Source: Takakia lepidozioides
Taxonomy: Eukaryota; Streptophyta; Takakiopsida; Takakiales; Takakiaceae
NCBI GenBank assembly: GCA_030704615.1
Contig: CM060731.1
Coordinates: forward strand, 2,914,001-2,978,000
Direction of reading: 5' to 3'
DNA: 64,000 nucleotides
The notes beneath the pieces are model-generated. The model did not search any database and had not been told where the DNA came from. It saw nothing but the letters and a program-made list of their open reading frames with translations. Shown here piece by piece: positions 1-12,755 of the stretch. Position 1 is the first letter of the stretch, and each line of letters begins with the position of its first letter. Both the position numbers and the translations under genes were made by a program.

Positions 1-255
1 CTATAGCCTACCCAACAGCCCTTTCCATGTTGGACACAAGGCTGAACACTAAGTTTACAGTAGACTTCACTAACTATGAACAGTACATTGAACAAAACTA
101 GGTAAATTGAAGCTATGTACCCGAGCTAAAGACACTGTGTTTGTGGATAGGACCAGCTACCCCACAATTAAAAGCATGGTATGAAACATAAAAAGGTTGC
201 AAGGGGACAAAAATTGTTTAACCACATGAAAGCAGGAAAAGAGTCAAGACCTAAC

Positions 256-2930
256 CTGGACTGCTGCCCGTCGGCCAGGTTGGGGGTGGGCTTCATGGTG
301 CCACCAGAGGAGCAAGCAACTATGGCTTTCGAACTCTTATCCAGCTTGGATCCCACATCTGTCAATCCACACACAGCAAAGGAAGGAAAAAGAGTGTGAG
401 GAGGGGGTACCTTGACTCCTTGCCTTCTGAGGAGGCCTGGTTGGGTCTAGTGGAGCCCCCCATGGTGCATACTACAACAATTGGCGACTCCTTACCAAGC
501 CTCCCCCCAACTTCTGTGCAAGGTCCAGGTTTTGCAAATTAACTCAGGGACTCCATTCTCCCCTAAAACTCTAAGCAGCATAGTCTTTCAAACAAAGCAT
601 ACATCAGGAGTACACAGGATAGGAAATGAGAATGACTGGGTGAAAAGGTCATAGCAACCACCCTGCGGAGCTTCGGAACTCCTCCATGCTAAGAGGCAGG
701 ACAAAGCAAGAGGCACAACTTCTCATCCTGCTGTTTGGATGCAAGGAGGGAGTGCACAGAGAGCAAGTAAATGTGGCCCTCTCCAAGCCCATAACTTTCC
801 TGAACTTGGCAGTCCTACAAGGTGTGTCATAAGCTCCATGAGCACATTTATTAAAGCGTAGGTTCAGAACAAAGTGGCCCATCTTGGCCAAGTGCTGGGT
901 AAGTCATTGCTAGACATCATTGTCATGATGTCTAGCAAGACATCATGACAAGAGCCCTAAACAGCTTGGTGCACCCATGCAATACAGATTGAATCCCAGC
1001 TTTGTTTCACAATTCCGGACACCACTATCCTGCTACTGCGTTTGAAAAGAAAAAGTAACTTCCTGTGTGAATGCTTGGTTCCTATCTAGTTTCCTCAAGG
1101 TAAGGATATAGAGGCTGGAACACACAATCCTAACTGCTGCCCAACTGAATTCCAGGGTAGTTGAAAGATATGAGATTTCCTGAATGCATGCTGATAGCCA
1201 ACAGAACTTGGAATTTGTAAGGCAGCCAGACATCAAACCAAGCAGTTTATATCACTTCTCCCTGTAACTCTACCATTGCCTGCTGAGAAATTCACACATG
1301 ACTTACAGTCAATTCTCAGCAGTCACACTTAGGAAGCCGTACATCTTAGTGACTGACATAAGATTGATCACAATATACTAAAACACAGTTCAAGAAACCT
1401 GCTAAGATCATCCAATCAACAGGTATTCATTATTTACAGACCTTTCAAAAACTCTGGATTCTCCTCCGTTCCTTGAAAGATCCCAAAGAAAGCAAAAGCT
1501 ACACGTCGAGCTACATCCCATGGTGTCCACTCCTTGATAAGCCGGTACAGCTGCACATTAATGGCCCCAGTTGGATGGATCTACAACCACACAATCCCCT
1601 CACTGTCATAAACGCTTCACAGCACAAAGTCTGTAGTATTAATCAGTCCTACAGATCTGCATGATCAAGGTTGCTCTTCAGTTTAGCTTTCCTGCAAACC
1701 CAAGTCACTCCATCAGTCCTCACTCTTAATGACAACTATGTAATAAGGGGTGCGATAGATACCTCAGCAAACTCACCCTCAGGACGCACATCAAGGATGG
1801 TGTAACCTTGTTCTTGCTGAAGCCGCAAGGCCTCCTTTACATTTACAGACCTCACCTGCCCAACAACAAGCCAAGCTCAAATGCATGAGTATAAATGCAT
1901 TCCAATGCCCTTCACTCTATGTAGAAAGCTACATGCTATGTGTACCGCCTGAGCCCTTTGTCCTTTCATGGGAACCTGTCAGTAGTTTACTGTACCTTGA
2001 GCTGAAACTAAAACAAGGACCCAGGGATATGGGGACAGATGGTACCCTATTCTTCAAAAGGAGTTCGCGTTTTAGCCTCCACTCTGTTTCAGCTGTCACC
2101 CAAGTCAAGAAATTGGCAAATTAGATGCAATGAGAATTTACTGCTCCCACATCTTGCTCAGGAAGTTCCAGCAAAAAGACAACTCCTATTCATCCAGCTG
2201 CATGTCTCCTGACTTGATATGGTAACTGTCCTGGCCCTCACACATGGTATAATCCCACACCACCCCCCCAAACAACGCGCTTGGTTCATCACTTGCCCTC
2301 CACACTATCTTACAAGCCTCTGTTGCCCACACAGCAGACACCTGAGTTGACTTTTGAACTGACTACTGCATTTATGCCGCAGGAGCTTGAACAATTCCGT
2401 AAGCTAACCCTCTACCCTCTGTACATCCGCTTAAGCGCGGTAACAAAGTGGGTACCTTCAGGGAGTAAGGTCTTCATCCAACCAATCCTTAGCATCTAGA
2501 AAATTAGCAGTTAATCTCCATTGTGATAGCCCCCTGGCCATGGACAAATTCAAGCAGAAGAGGGAGTAGGGATGAAATACAGATAAGAGAGGAATGCAGG
2601 ATGGGGGAACAACCCCTCTTTGGGAGAGAAAAAAACTGTTGATTTCCATCCGCAGACAAGTGAGAATTTACAGTACGACTCTTCTCCCAAACCATCTACT
2701 TAGCTACTCCGAAGACGGGTTATCGAAGCTGCTAGTGAAGTACCTGCTGATTTAGGAGGTCCAGCAGCAATGCTCCGCACTCTTAGTGGCGCCCATTTCC
2801 GACAGTATATCTGTTGAGAATACCCATATAAGACCTGTGTGTTGGATTGACGGAGGGTACATGCAGACTGCGGCCTCTGTGCTGGAGCTGCAATTGCTGA
2901 TGATAACATGCTCCCCACCGCCATAGCCAT
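256..2930 (-). CDS. STR9: Rhodanese-like protein 9 type, chloroplast (partial, last exons outside window)
   Basis: Plastid-targeted single-domain rhodanese-like protein; the family is plastid-located and its substrate is unclear. The first exon (ATG at 2930) encodes an Ala/Ser/Arg-rich, acid-poor leader like a transit peptide. Three later exons splice in frame: 1855-1763 (VRSVNVKEALRLQ, LDVRPEGEFAE), 1580-1442 (HPTGAINVQLYRLIKEW, then FAFFGIFQGTEENPEF) and 358-256 (IVACSSGGTMKPTPNL, DGQQSR). The CSSGGTMKP stretch holds the rhodanese active-site Cys loop. Order and wording match Arabidopsis STR9 (At2g42220), recalled from family knowledge. The end of exon 1 is not settled: the GCAG|GTACTT donor near 2750 does not join the next exon in frame, so a small exon between 1.9 and 2.7 kb may be missed. 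The C-terminal exon after QQSR lies left of position 1. Confidence 0.85.
922..949. repeat. Perfect 12-bp inverted repeat with 4-nt loop
   Basis: GTCATGATGTCT and its exact reverse complement flank AGCA inside an intron of the rhodanese gene. It would form a stable hairpin in the transcript. No wider element could be traced around it. Confidence 0.8.
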
Positions 2931-4207
2931 CTTTTAAACCTGAAGTTTCTAGAGTGCAGCTAAAAAAGTAAGCACGCGCTCTCTTTCAGAACAGTCGCTG
3001 CGCTGCAATCTGTACACCTACCTCTTCGCAATCCCAGTGAACACGAAGTCTCTGGAAGACCCAAATCAGAGGGGATCAGTCAATCCAAGAAATTATCCTT
3101 TTACGAAAGCGTGGGGAACTGATTATGGCTGCAGCCCACATTCTCTCTTTCTCACTGTAAGCGCTCAACAAGGGCAAAAGTCACCGGATCACCGAGCTGT
3201 AAGAGCAGGGCCAGCTTCAAGGGTGAAATCTGCAACAGTGACTGTCCTGGAATGTGATTGGAGCTGCTAGATGGGCCTCTCCTCTAGATAAACTTAGTTT
3301 GCTAATTAACAAATTTAATCCTAAACCCGCTTGCTGTTTATATGACCTCACACTGGTTTTTTCCTTCCTCCTCGCTGCTTCTTTCTTGGCCCATCCACCC
3401 ATATGCTGCCACACCGATTCATCCCTCCTCTCCCTCCGGAGCTTGCCGCCGCTCCGATGCTCATGATTCAAGGCACACTAGCATCCCTGCTGAATGCTGT
3501 TTTGCCATGAATCACTTTGCGAGCGTGTGTACATTCGGATTCCGGAAGGTTGGGCATGTGCATACTGTCTAGATTACAATCCATAACTAAGCAAGCACAA
3601 CACCATTATGTTTGGTTCAAGTGAAGCAATCCAAGAAACTCCCAAGAGAATGAGTGCAAAAAGGCATGATGGAGTGAGCAACTTGTAACAACAGACCAAC
3701 CAGTCATGCATTGCAATCTATGGTATTGAAAAGTAAATCCACATCTCAAACCCTGACACTCTAGTCCACCAGGAATATGGGGTATCAGGCCTTTCAGATT
3801 CAATTCTAGTTAGCACCTCAACTTCTACTGACACCAAAATGTCAAGGAAGCAGTATTCATACTCTCCTTCACCATTGACTCTTAACATCATCAGCATATT
3901 CTGCAAACCAGGGGTTGCCCTTCCACCACATTCATTTCATTCATCCAGTATAAAGAGAACAAAAATTCAACAAACCAGGGCGAAACCATGCAAAACAGGG
4001 AAGGAGTCATCAAAGCAACATGAACCCGGATGAGCAGCTTTAGCTCCATTTGAACCTCAGCTAATGATCTCATACCACCCACAAATGTACTGTGTCTTTA
4101 ATACCATCTACAAAAGTGGGGCTCCTGTTTCATTGCGCACCACTTCCCCTATCATGTTTACAACCGCGCCCCCCCCCCTCCTTTTGCCTTCCGGTGCAAG
4201 CACCCCC
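2931..4207. other. Intergenic: upstream of STR9, downstream of the MAPKKK
   Basis: Both flanking genes are on the minus strand, so this holds the STR9 5' leader and promoter and the MAPKKK 3' UTR. Short open frames on either strand lack homology I recognise. No repeats or RNA gene seen. Confidence 0.6.
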
Positions 4208-7200
4208 TCAAGGACCAAGTTCATGGCTGTTGGTGCGACTAAGCACAGGGGTACTCTGCCGATGGGAAACTGGCCGCAAAAATTGCTGAGACACGTGATC
4301 AACCAGCGTTCCATTTCCATGGTGCTGAGTTTGACTATCATCTACGGGCATTCTTCGCAAAGCCAGATCCAATATGCTATTATTATCTACATGGGTCCAA
4401 TCACGCCGTCTTGGACTACCATCAGGTGTGCGCTGCGTCGGCGTACTCCACTGAAACTCTTTCCGTGATTCCATGTTCCCTCCCCCATTTAACAGAGCAG
4501 GGCTGCCATAACTTCCACTTTGTGTCCTTGCGATATTTCCTCCATAACCCTCACTAGGAAAGGAAGACAAGGCCCCATACACCCCATTAGCCAGCATAGG
4601 TGAACTGCCATAGCCTCCACCTTGAGGAGTAGAACAACCTGAGCTCATCATAGGTGTTGACATTCCACTGTAAACCTGGTGCACTGGTCGCGGCTGGACA
4701 TGCGGACTAAGTGCTGGTGATGCACCCATTGGCCCATGGCCACGTGGCGAGAGTTCACTGCACAATATCCCAGCAAACAACCTAGTCACACACCCTCTTC
4801 CTACCCTTTCGGGCAGTGTTCTCCCTCTGGAAATTTATCTTGAAGGATTGAAACATGAGGCCACGCGCATGCATTTTTCGTGAAGTGCCATTGAAACATC
4901 ATTTTCTCTAGTGACCAGAAGAAATTATTACGAGTGTCAAGAGGAGGAAAGTGCCGAGTGTCCCAATGTACCCAAAAAGTTCTGACCACCCCAAAATCTC
5001 TTCTCTCATCTGTTCCACACACTTATTTCAACCTGTGTCTTTTCCACCCCTCCCTTGGAGCAAACCCTTCCCAAAATTCAAACAAATCTCCACTACAACC
5101 AGTCATGCAAATATCGTTGAATTATATCTCCATGGATCAGATTACTCTAAGTTGTTCAACATAACAACCAGAAGGTCCTGACCAGTTGCAATTCAATTGC
5201 TTGAGCACAGTATCTTTGGCAAGACCACTGCAGCTTAGGCTCCCACATTTCAAAAAAGCACAAAATGGTCAACTACAGGAACACTGCAGGGTAACTACTC
5301 ATGGAAATGGAATCGATTTTTGACATTACCGTCAACAAAACTGATCTGACAAAAGTCACTTCTTAAAAGGGTAGGCAGATCAAAACCTTGAGGGCGAATG
5401 CAGCACCCTGGCTCTCCCTTGAGATGAATAAGCGCCTTCAACATCATGAGACGAATTTGGTCTGTGGCTCGCTGTCTGTGTCACATTCTACAATCCCCCC
5501 CGGCCTATACACTCAGACTTGTAACAAAAAAAATGCAACCACACATTCCAAGCTACCAGGCACAATCCATTTTAGAAAAGACAGAATTGAAATTCACTGT
5601 GATAACTCCAATCACAGCTACCGAGCAGAGAAAAGACTGAAGGAGCCTACCAGGGATCGTATCCCGTTGGTAGCAGAAGGCAGCAGATCAGCACCAGATA
5701 TTTGATCATCAGGTATGAACACCTGTGGTGCATCCCGCACGAAGGGATGCTCTAACAACTGGCCTGCAGTAGGGCGATCTTCAGGTCTTCTTTGCAAGCA
5801 CCTTCTCACAAAATCTTGCCCTTCTCTTGATAAAGTCAAGGGAATTGAGGGGATCTCCTTGCTATTCCCAATCTTGAACATGGCTGCAACCTGTCACACA
5901 CCTACCCCTGCTCAGTAGTGCCGATGTGCCAAATTTGCACTAGACATTCCTGGTGTATGTCCATCAGCATTGAACTTTCCCTTATCCATCCTGTGGCAGG
6001 ATAAGGAGGACTAGGCAGGGCAGGACTACTGTAGCTTCTTTCAACTAATTAAAGCCTAAACAAAGACAAAAAAAGGTGTAGTGTTTAAAAAGTGCATGCC
6101 CATCCAAAAGAGACTGACTAAACAATGGATAGGGAAAACCTAGGGTGCCTTAGTGCCCATCACTAAGCAACCCTGCCACATTCACACACAGCCCCAAAAA
6201 CATATCACAATCTCTTCTCACACCGAAAGAGCAGCTAAATGAACTCAGCTGTTCAGGTCATTCTATGCATCCAGATAGAAACATTCTTTCACAAGGAAAG
6301 ATACTTCATGTGGACAGTGACATGTTGAAAGAGTCTAACGAGGCAGGCTCATGTCATGCTCACCCCTTCATACTGGTGCCACGGAGGTTTAGTAGTTGCC
6401 ATCTCAAGCACAGTGCAACCTAGACTCCAGATATCCACTGCCAAATCATACCCATTTGTATGCTTGAACACCTGCCCACCCATAGTTTGAATCCTTTTAT
6501 TTTCTGAGAGAAGGGAAGAGACTTGTATTAAGCAGTCAAATTTCTGACTGACGGAAAACAAAGCGACCATTTGTTCCTGAAGCATGTTTTGGAAAACATG
6601 CTAATTAAAGCTCCAACTTTATCTTCAATGAACAAGCTACACCAATGAAGCAACTAGCATGCTCTTCAAATGTGATGGCCAGGATAATATCAGGCATACC
6701 TCAGGAGCCATCCAATATGGGCTCCCCTTGAAAGATAGTGGAAACGAATGTGCTGTTATCTGCCAAATCACCGCCACGGAACATGTCAAGCTAACATTGA
6801 CATTCTCCCTGTTTCTCAAACATGAATTATGTACATTCTATAGACCTCAACTTTTCATCTGAAGGGAGTTAAGACTTACATGCTTAGCCATGCCAAAATC
6901 AGCAAGCTTGACTCTGCCTTTGGGGTCTACGAGAATGTTTGCACCCTTGATATCCCTGCAGAATCATCCATTCCCGCATTAGCATGTGACAATGAAATAT
7001 GCAGTATATGGCCTCGTTCTCATGAGACATGACTTATATCATGTAAGATTTCATCCTCAAACAAAATGGAATCATAGAGCCCACCACTGAAATGACAGGT
7101 ACTTATATTGGTTATACTAAAGAGGATTGTGGCAAAAAGAACCTGTGGATGGTGTTCATGCTGTGCAAGTAGGCTAGGCCTGATAGAATCTGGCGAGTGT

Positions 7201-10200
7201 AGCTGCGGATGACTGGCTCTCTAAATGCGCCGTATTCCTGAAGGAGCTTGTGAATTGAGCCTCCTGATACATACTCTAAATATATATACAACCTGTCCTC
7301 CAACTGGCTCCACCTCCACAAACCCACAACATCAGCAGATCCCAGGCAGGCTGAAGCATTGTCTTACCTACCTTGCAACAGGATACTTGCTTCCAGTAGC
7401 ACTCACAAACATCTACCAGGTCTTGGATGAACACAACAATATCCTTCTGACATTGATGCAAACTGGAGAGTTATGTGTTGCTTAGAAACTGGGTACAGCA
7501 AAGGAAGGGAGACACATTTAGCAGAAAGTGCCATACCGAGTCAGTGCCAATGTACTGTACAATGTTAGGGTGCCTTAATTTGCTCAGGAGAGAAATTTCC
7601 TGCTCCACAACACCCACAACATCCTTATGGCCACACAGTTGATGAGCAGAGGGATAGAGCACAACACTTAACACAACTTCTTATGTACTCGTGCAAGTTC
7701 ATCAAATTTTATCTAATCTGACATGAGGAAATGAGAAACAGAGTTGATCCAGAAAGGCACAATTTTACAATCATCCCTGAACACCTCACAAAACTGAAAG
7801 ACTACCAACTAGAGTGAGCTGTGAAGTCAACACAGAAATGACATACCCGGCACCCCAGACCAGTCGCAGCCATGTAAACACAACACATGACGAGTAAATA
7901 AGAGTAAATAAGCACAGAAAACAAAAGGCCATTGACTAACCTGCCCTAGTTGCTTGACGCTTTCCTTGGATTTGGAGTCATCAGAAACCAAGAGAACTTC
8001 TTTCATCGCACAAAACGCACCACTGTCACTGCAACATAACCAACACATGTCACATATTTAAAGCAGTACGGATTAATTACCACAAACATGTCTAACCTAA
8101 ATGAAAATTGTCAACAGACAAATCCATGACTCAGGTGGAGGAAACGTTCTCAATCATGGATTCCTGACCTACAGATCCTTAACAGGACAATAAAGCATGT
8201 AGAAACGACAGACAAGATAGATGTCACCGAATGCAATCTCTTACTTGTTAAATCCAACATACACATTGCCGAAGCTCCCACTGCCAATCAGTTTTCCCTT
8301 TGACCACTTGGGTGCGGTCGCACAACAAGAAAGATCGATTCGAGTTGTGATGCGAGGGAGCGCAGTCGTTGGGGATTGTCCTGAAGGAACAGGTGAAGTA
8401 GGAAAGGGGGAACTACTGCTGCTTGACCGGGGAGGAAGGGGCAATGGGTGGCCACCACGCCCTTCCTCATGCCAGCTGGGGGTGGCCTCGAGCCCAGGCC
8501 CCCCCCCACCTGCCGCACGTGGATGCAGGGGAGAGACAGTGGTACTCGTCCCACGGCTGGGCGCTGGGCTGCGCCGGCGGGGGCTTGGGATAGGGGAGGA
8601 CTTCTCCTCCATTTGTTGCTGTGGCCATAGTGCTGGATCACCATGCGTCGAGTTGTAGGCTGAGGTGGCCCCCGAACGTGGACTGGAGGACTGACCTGAG
8701 CTTGGGAAACCAGGCTCTAGACCACGCTGCGCTGCCCAGAAGCTGCGGGGACTGCGCGCAGGGCTGGACAAAGAGCTTTCAGGTGGCGGTATCTGCAATG
8801 GGGGTGGTACCATTCCTTCGCCCAGCAACAGTGGGGGTCGTGCTCGTCTAGGAGAGGAAGCTGGTTGGACACCAGGGAGAGGACTACAGGGGCGTGACAG
8901 CTCCTGCCTGGAATTCTTTCTGCTGTGCCTTGGTGTGGATACTGCTTGTCCCATTCTGGCAAAGCCACAACACAGGCATGGACATCACATATTGCCTTCA
9001 CATAAGACATAATTGTTCTCTGGAAAGGATTGCATGTAAGCAAAACTGAGCCATGCACATCTACATGCATTGTGCAACCTTCTTTTGAACCAACCTGGCA
9101 TTTCCTGAGGAGGTTGCCGCACTAATGTGAACCATCATACAGGACTAGGGAACCATGTATGGGTGCAGATAATCATATATATCTCCCAACAAGCGATTGG
9201 ATCATTGGCATAAACTGAACCACAAGTTCATTAGCTGCGCATAGGCAAGGTTTGGAAACATCAAGGACAACAGTCAAGTGAACAGGCAATAATCATATCA
9301 CATCCCAATCCAGTGCAGCAAGACAAATGGGGATGTCCAAAGAGCAGACAACCTGCTCCTAGTCTAGTTGCTAGCCAACATCCAGGTCAAAATCATTCAG
9401 ATCATACAAACTAACATCAGCAAGGTTGCAGCTGAATGATTCAGGCTAGAACCCCACTACAGATGTAAGAGATTTATGAGAATTCTGCGGCACCAAAATT
9501 ACTTCCCAGAATCTGGCAAACATCCCTTTGAGAACTAAACACATGCAGACGTACAGTTTGCTGGGCAACAAGAGGCACTGCCAATGTGTTGTCTCTGAAG
9601 AGCAAGAGTAAAACAGGAAAACCAACGGAATCTGATCAACTGACAAGAGAAAGAGAAGAAACTGAATTGGAAAACTGAAACACCTTCTCCACATTAGCTT
9701 TTAAACACCATATTGGGGAAGATATGAACCAAGAGAACTGGTCAGTAGGAAAGAAATTTGAAGCAATCGGACCCTGCATTCAAGCATCGACATAAAAAGT
9801 AAAAGGCTTGGGTCAGGATTAATAACTTAGGAGAGGTGACAGAAGCCTTGACAAACTTACTGAGAGCCAGAAGAACGAGGTTGCTCCAGCGTTTCTACAT
9901 CCTGAGAGGGCCGCAAATTGGAATTGCGAGGCGGTTGCCAAGGGTCCACCACATCAACACTGCCAAGAGAGCTGACACTGGAAACTGAGCCAGAGGCGTA
10001 GTCCACTTCGCCAGCAATCTCTGCTGGGCGTGTTGTCGGTTGACCTGGGTGATGCGGCATCGCTCCTTGGGTGGGCGACAAGTGAGTTCCTGAGAATGTG
10101 CGCTCAATCCGATTTTTCATCGGGGGTGCACATGGCAGCGGTAAGGGTTGCCCATGTCTAGGTCGACGTTCATAACTCCGTGAAGTTGGTGAAGGCGATC

Positions 10201-10393
10201 GGGAGCCCGCTCCAGAGCCAGATCCCGCCTCCGAAGCCAAGTCCAGACTATGCCGTGATGCTCTGCTACTACCATCTTCTTCTGCCACCCGCTTAGGTTT
10301 CCTGCTATACCGTCGTGGCTGCCCAGCATCATATAGACCTCCTGGGCTGTTTTCCTTTCTAATATCCGGCTTGGCCCTACTCCACCAACCCAT
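4208..10393 (-). CDS. YDA: YODA-type MAP kinase kinase kinase (MEKK subfamily), complete
   Basis: Ser/Thr kinase at the top of a MAP kinase cascade that phosphorylates MAPK kinases; in Arabidopsis the YDA clade acts in stomatal, embryo and immune signalling. The MGWWSRAK start (10393) resembles the YDA start MPWWSKSK and is preferred to the ATG at 10408. Exons: 10393-9861 and 8955-8245 (Ser/Pro-rich regulatory region, then Gly loop [11 protein letters not shown]), 8028-7941 (catalytic Lys in CAMKEV), 7599-7537 ([10 protein letters not shown]), about 7297-7143 (YLEYVSGGS to TIHR), 6955-6880 ([19 protein letters not shown]), 6759-6700 (GSPYWMAPE), 6471-6364 ([13 protein letters not shown]), 5890-5651 ([18 protein letters not shown]), then a Ser/Gly-rich tail ending at 4208. 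All kinase subdomains are present. The joint between 5651 and the tail exon (about 4770) is out of phase as modelled, so a small exon in that 0.9-kb gap may be missed. Total about 865 residues, near the 883 of YDA. Confidence 0.93.
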
Positions 10394-11738
10394 CTTTGGA
10401 ACGCGCAAATGAAGAAGTGCGGGGAGCTAGGACTACCGAATGCAATTCTACGATCAACTAAACCACAGATTGTACTCAAGCCAAGGACATAGTTGTGTAA
10501 GACAGGAACCCATTGAGCTTATAGTCATCTCCCACCGCACAACTGGCTTGTGTGAGAGCAAGCACCGCGTGACTGGTTCCTTCCCCGCTCTTAAGAAATG
10601 AAAACCATGAGTCCATGACCAAGGGCTAGGAGGTCCAACAGATTAGGGGAAGAGATACAAGAAATAAAGTACGCACGTCAAGTGGAAGGCCTCGTGAACA
10701 GGGAGTGGCAGAGGCAGTGCGGCAGCAAAACAGGGCACTCAGTTGCCATATGCTACAGGAATTCTACGCGGTCACAAGAGAAGGTTCCTACGAAACGCCA
10801 CTGTATAGAGATTCAACCTAGTGCAAAGGAGCTAAGGAGGCAGAGTAGATGCCCAGGAACAACACAACCCAATTCTTGTGAGTTCAGAAAGGAGCGATTG
10901 TCCCTAAAGCGGTCACAAGGGGACGGTGGCAGCTTTGGCTGCACACACCGAAATAGCCTCTCGCCAAGGACCCGTCCTAACCCAAGAATACTCTACCGCG
11001 CGGGAGCATCGCATCCCGCATCCCAAGCAGAGCTGCTACGATCCAGCCAGTGAAGGCAACTCTTCCATGGAAAGCAGGTCACAGCATTGCAGCGATATCC
11101 AGCAACAAGATATGCCATCCTCAACAGAAGCTGCCTCCACTCTCGCCACCTTGACACTGCTCCCCGCAACCCACACACCGCCACCTCCCACACCCCAAAA
11201 ACATCCCCACACCAGCACAGCTAATCGAGCAACCACAGCCCCTCCCCACAAGGATCTCCCAGGCACTGATTTGAATGCTGTCGCTGGACCAGCCCTGCAT
11301 TTGCCTCACTCAAACACTTCCTACATTTGCATCAAGCCCATCCCCCAAAATCTCTGCTCACCCTCAGTGACCCATTTCCAAAATCCCTCACAGCATCACT
11401 TCCTTGCACTGGCAAGAGCATCCGCCCAGCTCGCTGCCTTCCTCCAACCCTCTCTCTCTCTCTCTCTCTCTCTCGCTCACTCTTTACCCCGTCACACACT
11501 AGGACAAAAACTCAGCAAACACTCTCAAAAGAGAGGACCTTGCAGGCAACCCTGGTTGCACCATCCTGCTCATCTCTAACCCTGGTTACAGCCTCCCATG
11601 GATGAACCAACCGGTCTGCATCCATCAAAGGTGCAAAACAGTTGTTCACTGACTGATTGAGTTCATTGCTTTTGCTTCTCCTCTTCTTCTTCTTCTTCTG
11701 CTGCTGCTTCTTCACTTTCCCCTATGCAGCACAGCAGG
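10394..11738 (-). other. MAPKKK 5' leader region
   Basis: Between the chosen start codon and the TATA-like site. On the minus strand it is GA- and AAG-rich, typical of plant 5' UTRs, with a (GA)n run and an AAG run. It probably includes 5' UTR and leader intron sequence. The 217-codon plus-strand frame at 10,926-11,579 is its complement and is not taken as a gene. Confidence 0.5.
11451..11474. repeat. (TC)12 microsatellite, (GA)12 in the MAPKKK leader
   Basis: Twelve uninterrupted TC units. A (CTT)n-like run lies near 11,683-11,700. Both read as purine-rich tracts in the inferred MAPKKK leader. Confidence 0.9.
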
Positions 11739-11749
11739 TTATATATATC
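11739..11749 (-). promoter_or_regulatory. TATA box candidate for the MAPKKK
   Basis: The minus strand reads GGATATATATAACC, followed about 40 bp downstream by the purine-rich leader. Position and sequence fit a core promoter, but no transcript end is available. Confidence 0.45.
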
Positions 11750-12087
11750 CTTTTGACCTAGCTGCCCACCCTCTAATTCTGGTAGGAATGAAATTGATGC
11801 ATGCCAGGGAGTCTGTAACGACATTTTCCGGAATCAGTAACTTTTTCCTGTTACAAAAATATCGTCAGCAAAGTTCCATCAAACTCAGGTGGTTTAACCA
11901 ATGTGTTAGAAAGTAACCACAATGCACTTTTTACTTTGGTGTCTCTCTGCACTTTGTACTTGGAAATTTATGGTAAGTAATTGTAAATTATTTATAAACT
12001 CAAAAATGGTAACACATGATCATCGTTTAGGTATCAAGTTGCAGTTGCAGTGACTCGGCCAACTTGAGGCTCTTGGTCCCTTGAAAT

Positions 12088-12218
12088 TGTGGTGGTGGCC
12101 CAGAGGTTGACCCTCTGGTCTTGGGTCCAATTCCCTCAGTTTTTGTCGCCTTCGGAGTCTAGCTTATAAATGAAAGGGTTTCCATCCCCTTTCGTTAATA
12201 AAATTTTAATAAAAAAGA
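12088..12218 (+). mobile_element. tRNA-derived SINE-like element
   Basis: An A-box-like TGGCCCAGAGG and a B-box-like GGGTCCAATTCCC are spaced as in a Pol III promoter. About 85 bp of unrelated body and an A/T-rich tail (AATAAAATTTTAATAAAA) follow. No cloverleaf closes, so this is not a functional tRNA gene. A target duplication was not identified. Confidence 0.5.
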
Positions 12219-12548
12219 AAGCTGGTTATTTTTTCCCTCTCTTCAAATGGCCGGCCCGCCTTTCGCACTGATGTGCGCAATCACTCTTGGGTGTTTTTTC
12301 TTAATAAATAAAACATGACTGCATTGTAGCTAATAAATCATGCTAAGTTTGAACAAAACATGTTTGCCAACTTATTTGAAGCTTTGATTTTACTTGAAGA
12401 GAGAAGCCTATTTGGGCCAAAGCCTCCGTAACTCTAAGAGCCCTTTTTCCTATTTGAATTTATAGAAGATTCATTGGTTTGTTTTTAGGTTGAATAAAGA
12501 TCTTGTCTAACTCCAACTTCACATATGATAGAAAAAGAAAGCCAACAA

Positions 12549-12755
12549 ATAGCCCATTGGTTACGACACAAGGTCGCCTTAAAAATGGTGGGGGTTCAAA
12601 GCCCCATAGGTGTATGTTGGAGGTCACCCATTAGATCAAACCTAGCGATAAAAAGGGGTCTTTGGGTCAACCAGACACCTAATGTGTGGAACCCGGTGGA
12701 CTTTTGAGTGCAGTCATCTCTTCCAAATAAAAACCATAGTCTTTCGGGCGAAGTG
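12549..12755 (+). mobile_element. Second tRNA-derived SINE-like element
   Basis: TAGCCCATTGGTTACGAC (A-box-like) and GGGGTTCAAAGCCCC (B-box-like) lie about 45 bp apart. A non-tRNA body follows with AACCCGGTGGACTTTTGAG, resembling the body of plant Au-type SINEs as I recall them. The exact 3' end is unclear. Confidence 0.45.

Noticed and set aside
4064-4468. 134-codon plus-strand open frame
   Set aside because: Antisense of the MAPKKK C-terminal exon; no domain.
8221-8658. 145-codon plus-strand open frame
   Set aside because: Exact antisense of the Ser/Pro-rich MAPKKK exon 8955-8245, which splices in phase with the kinase domain.
10926-11579. 217-codon plus-strand open frame
   Set aside because: Pro/Ser/Thr/His-rich, crosses a (TC)12 microsatellite, no domain; it is the complement of the MAPKKK leader.
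12088-12755. Functional tRNA genes
   Set aside because: A- and B-box-like motifs are present, but no acceptor stem or cloverleaf closes; called SINE-like instead.
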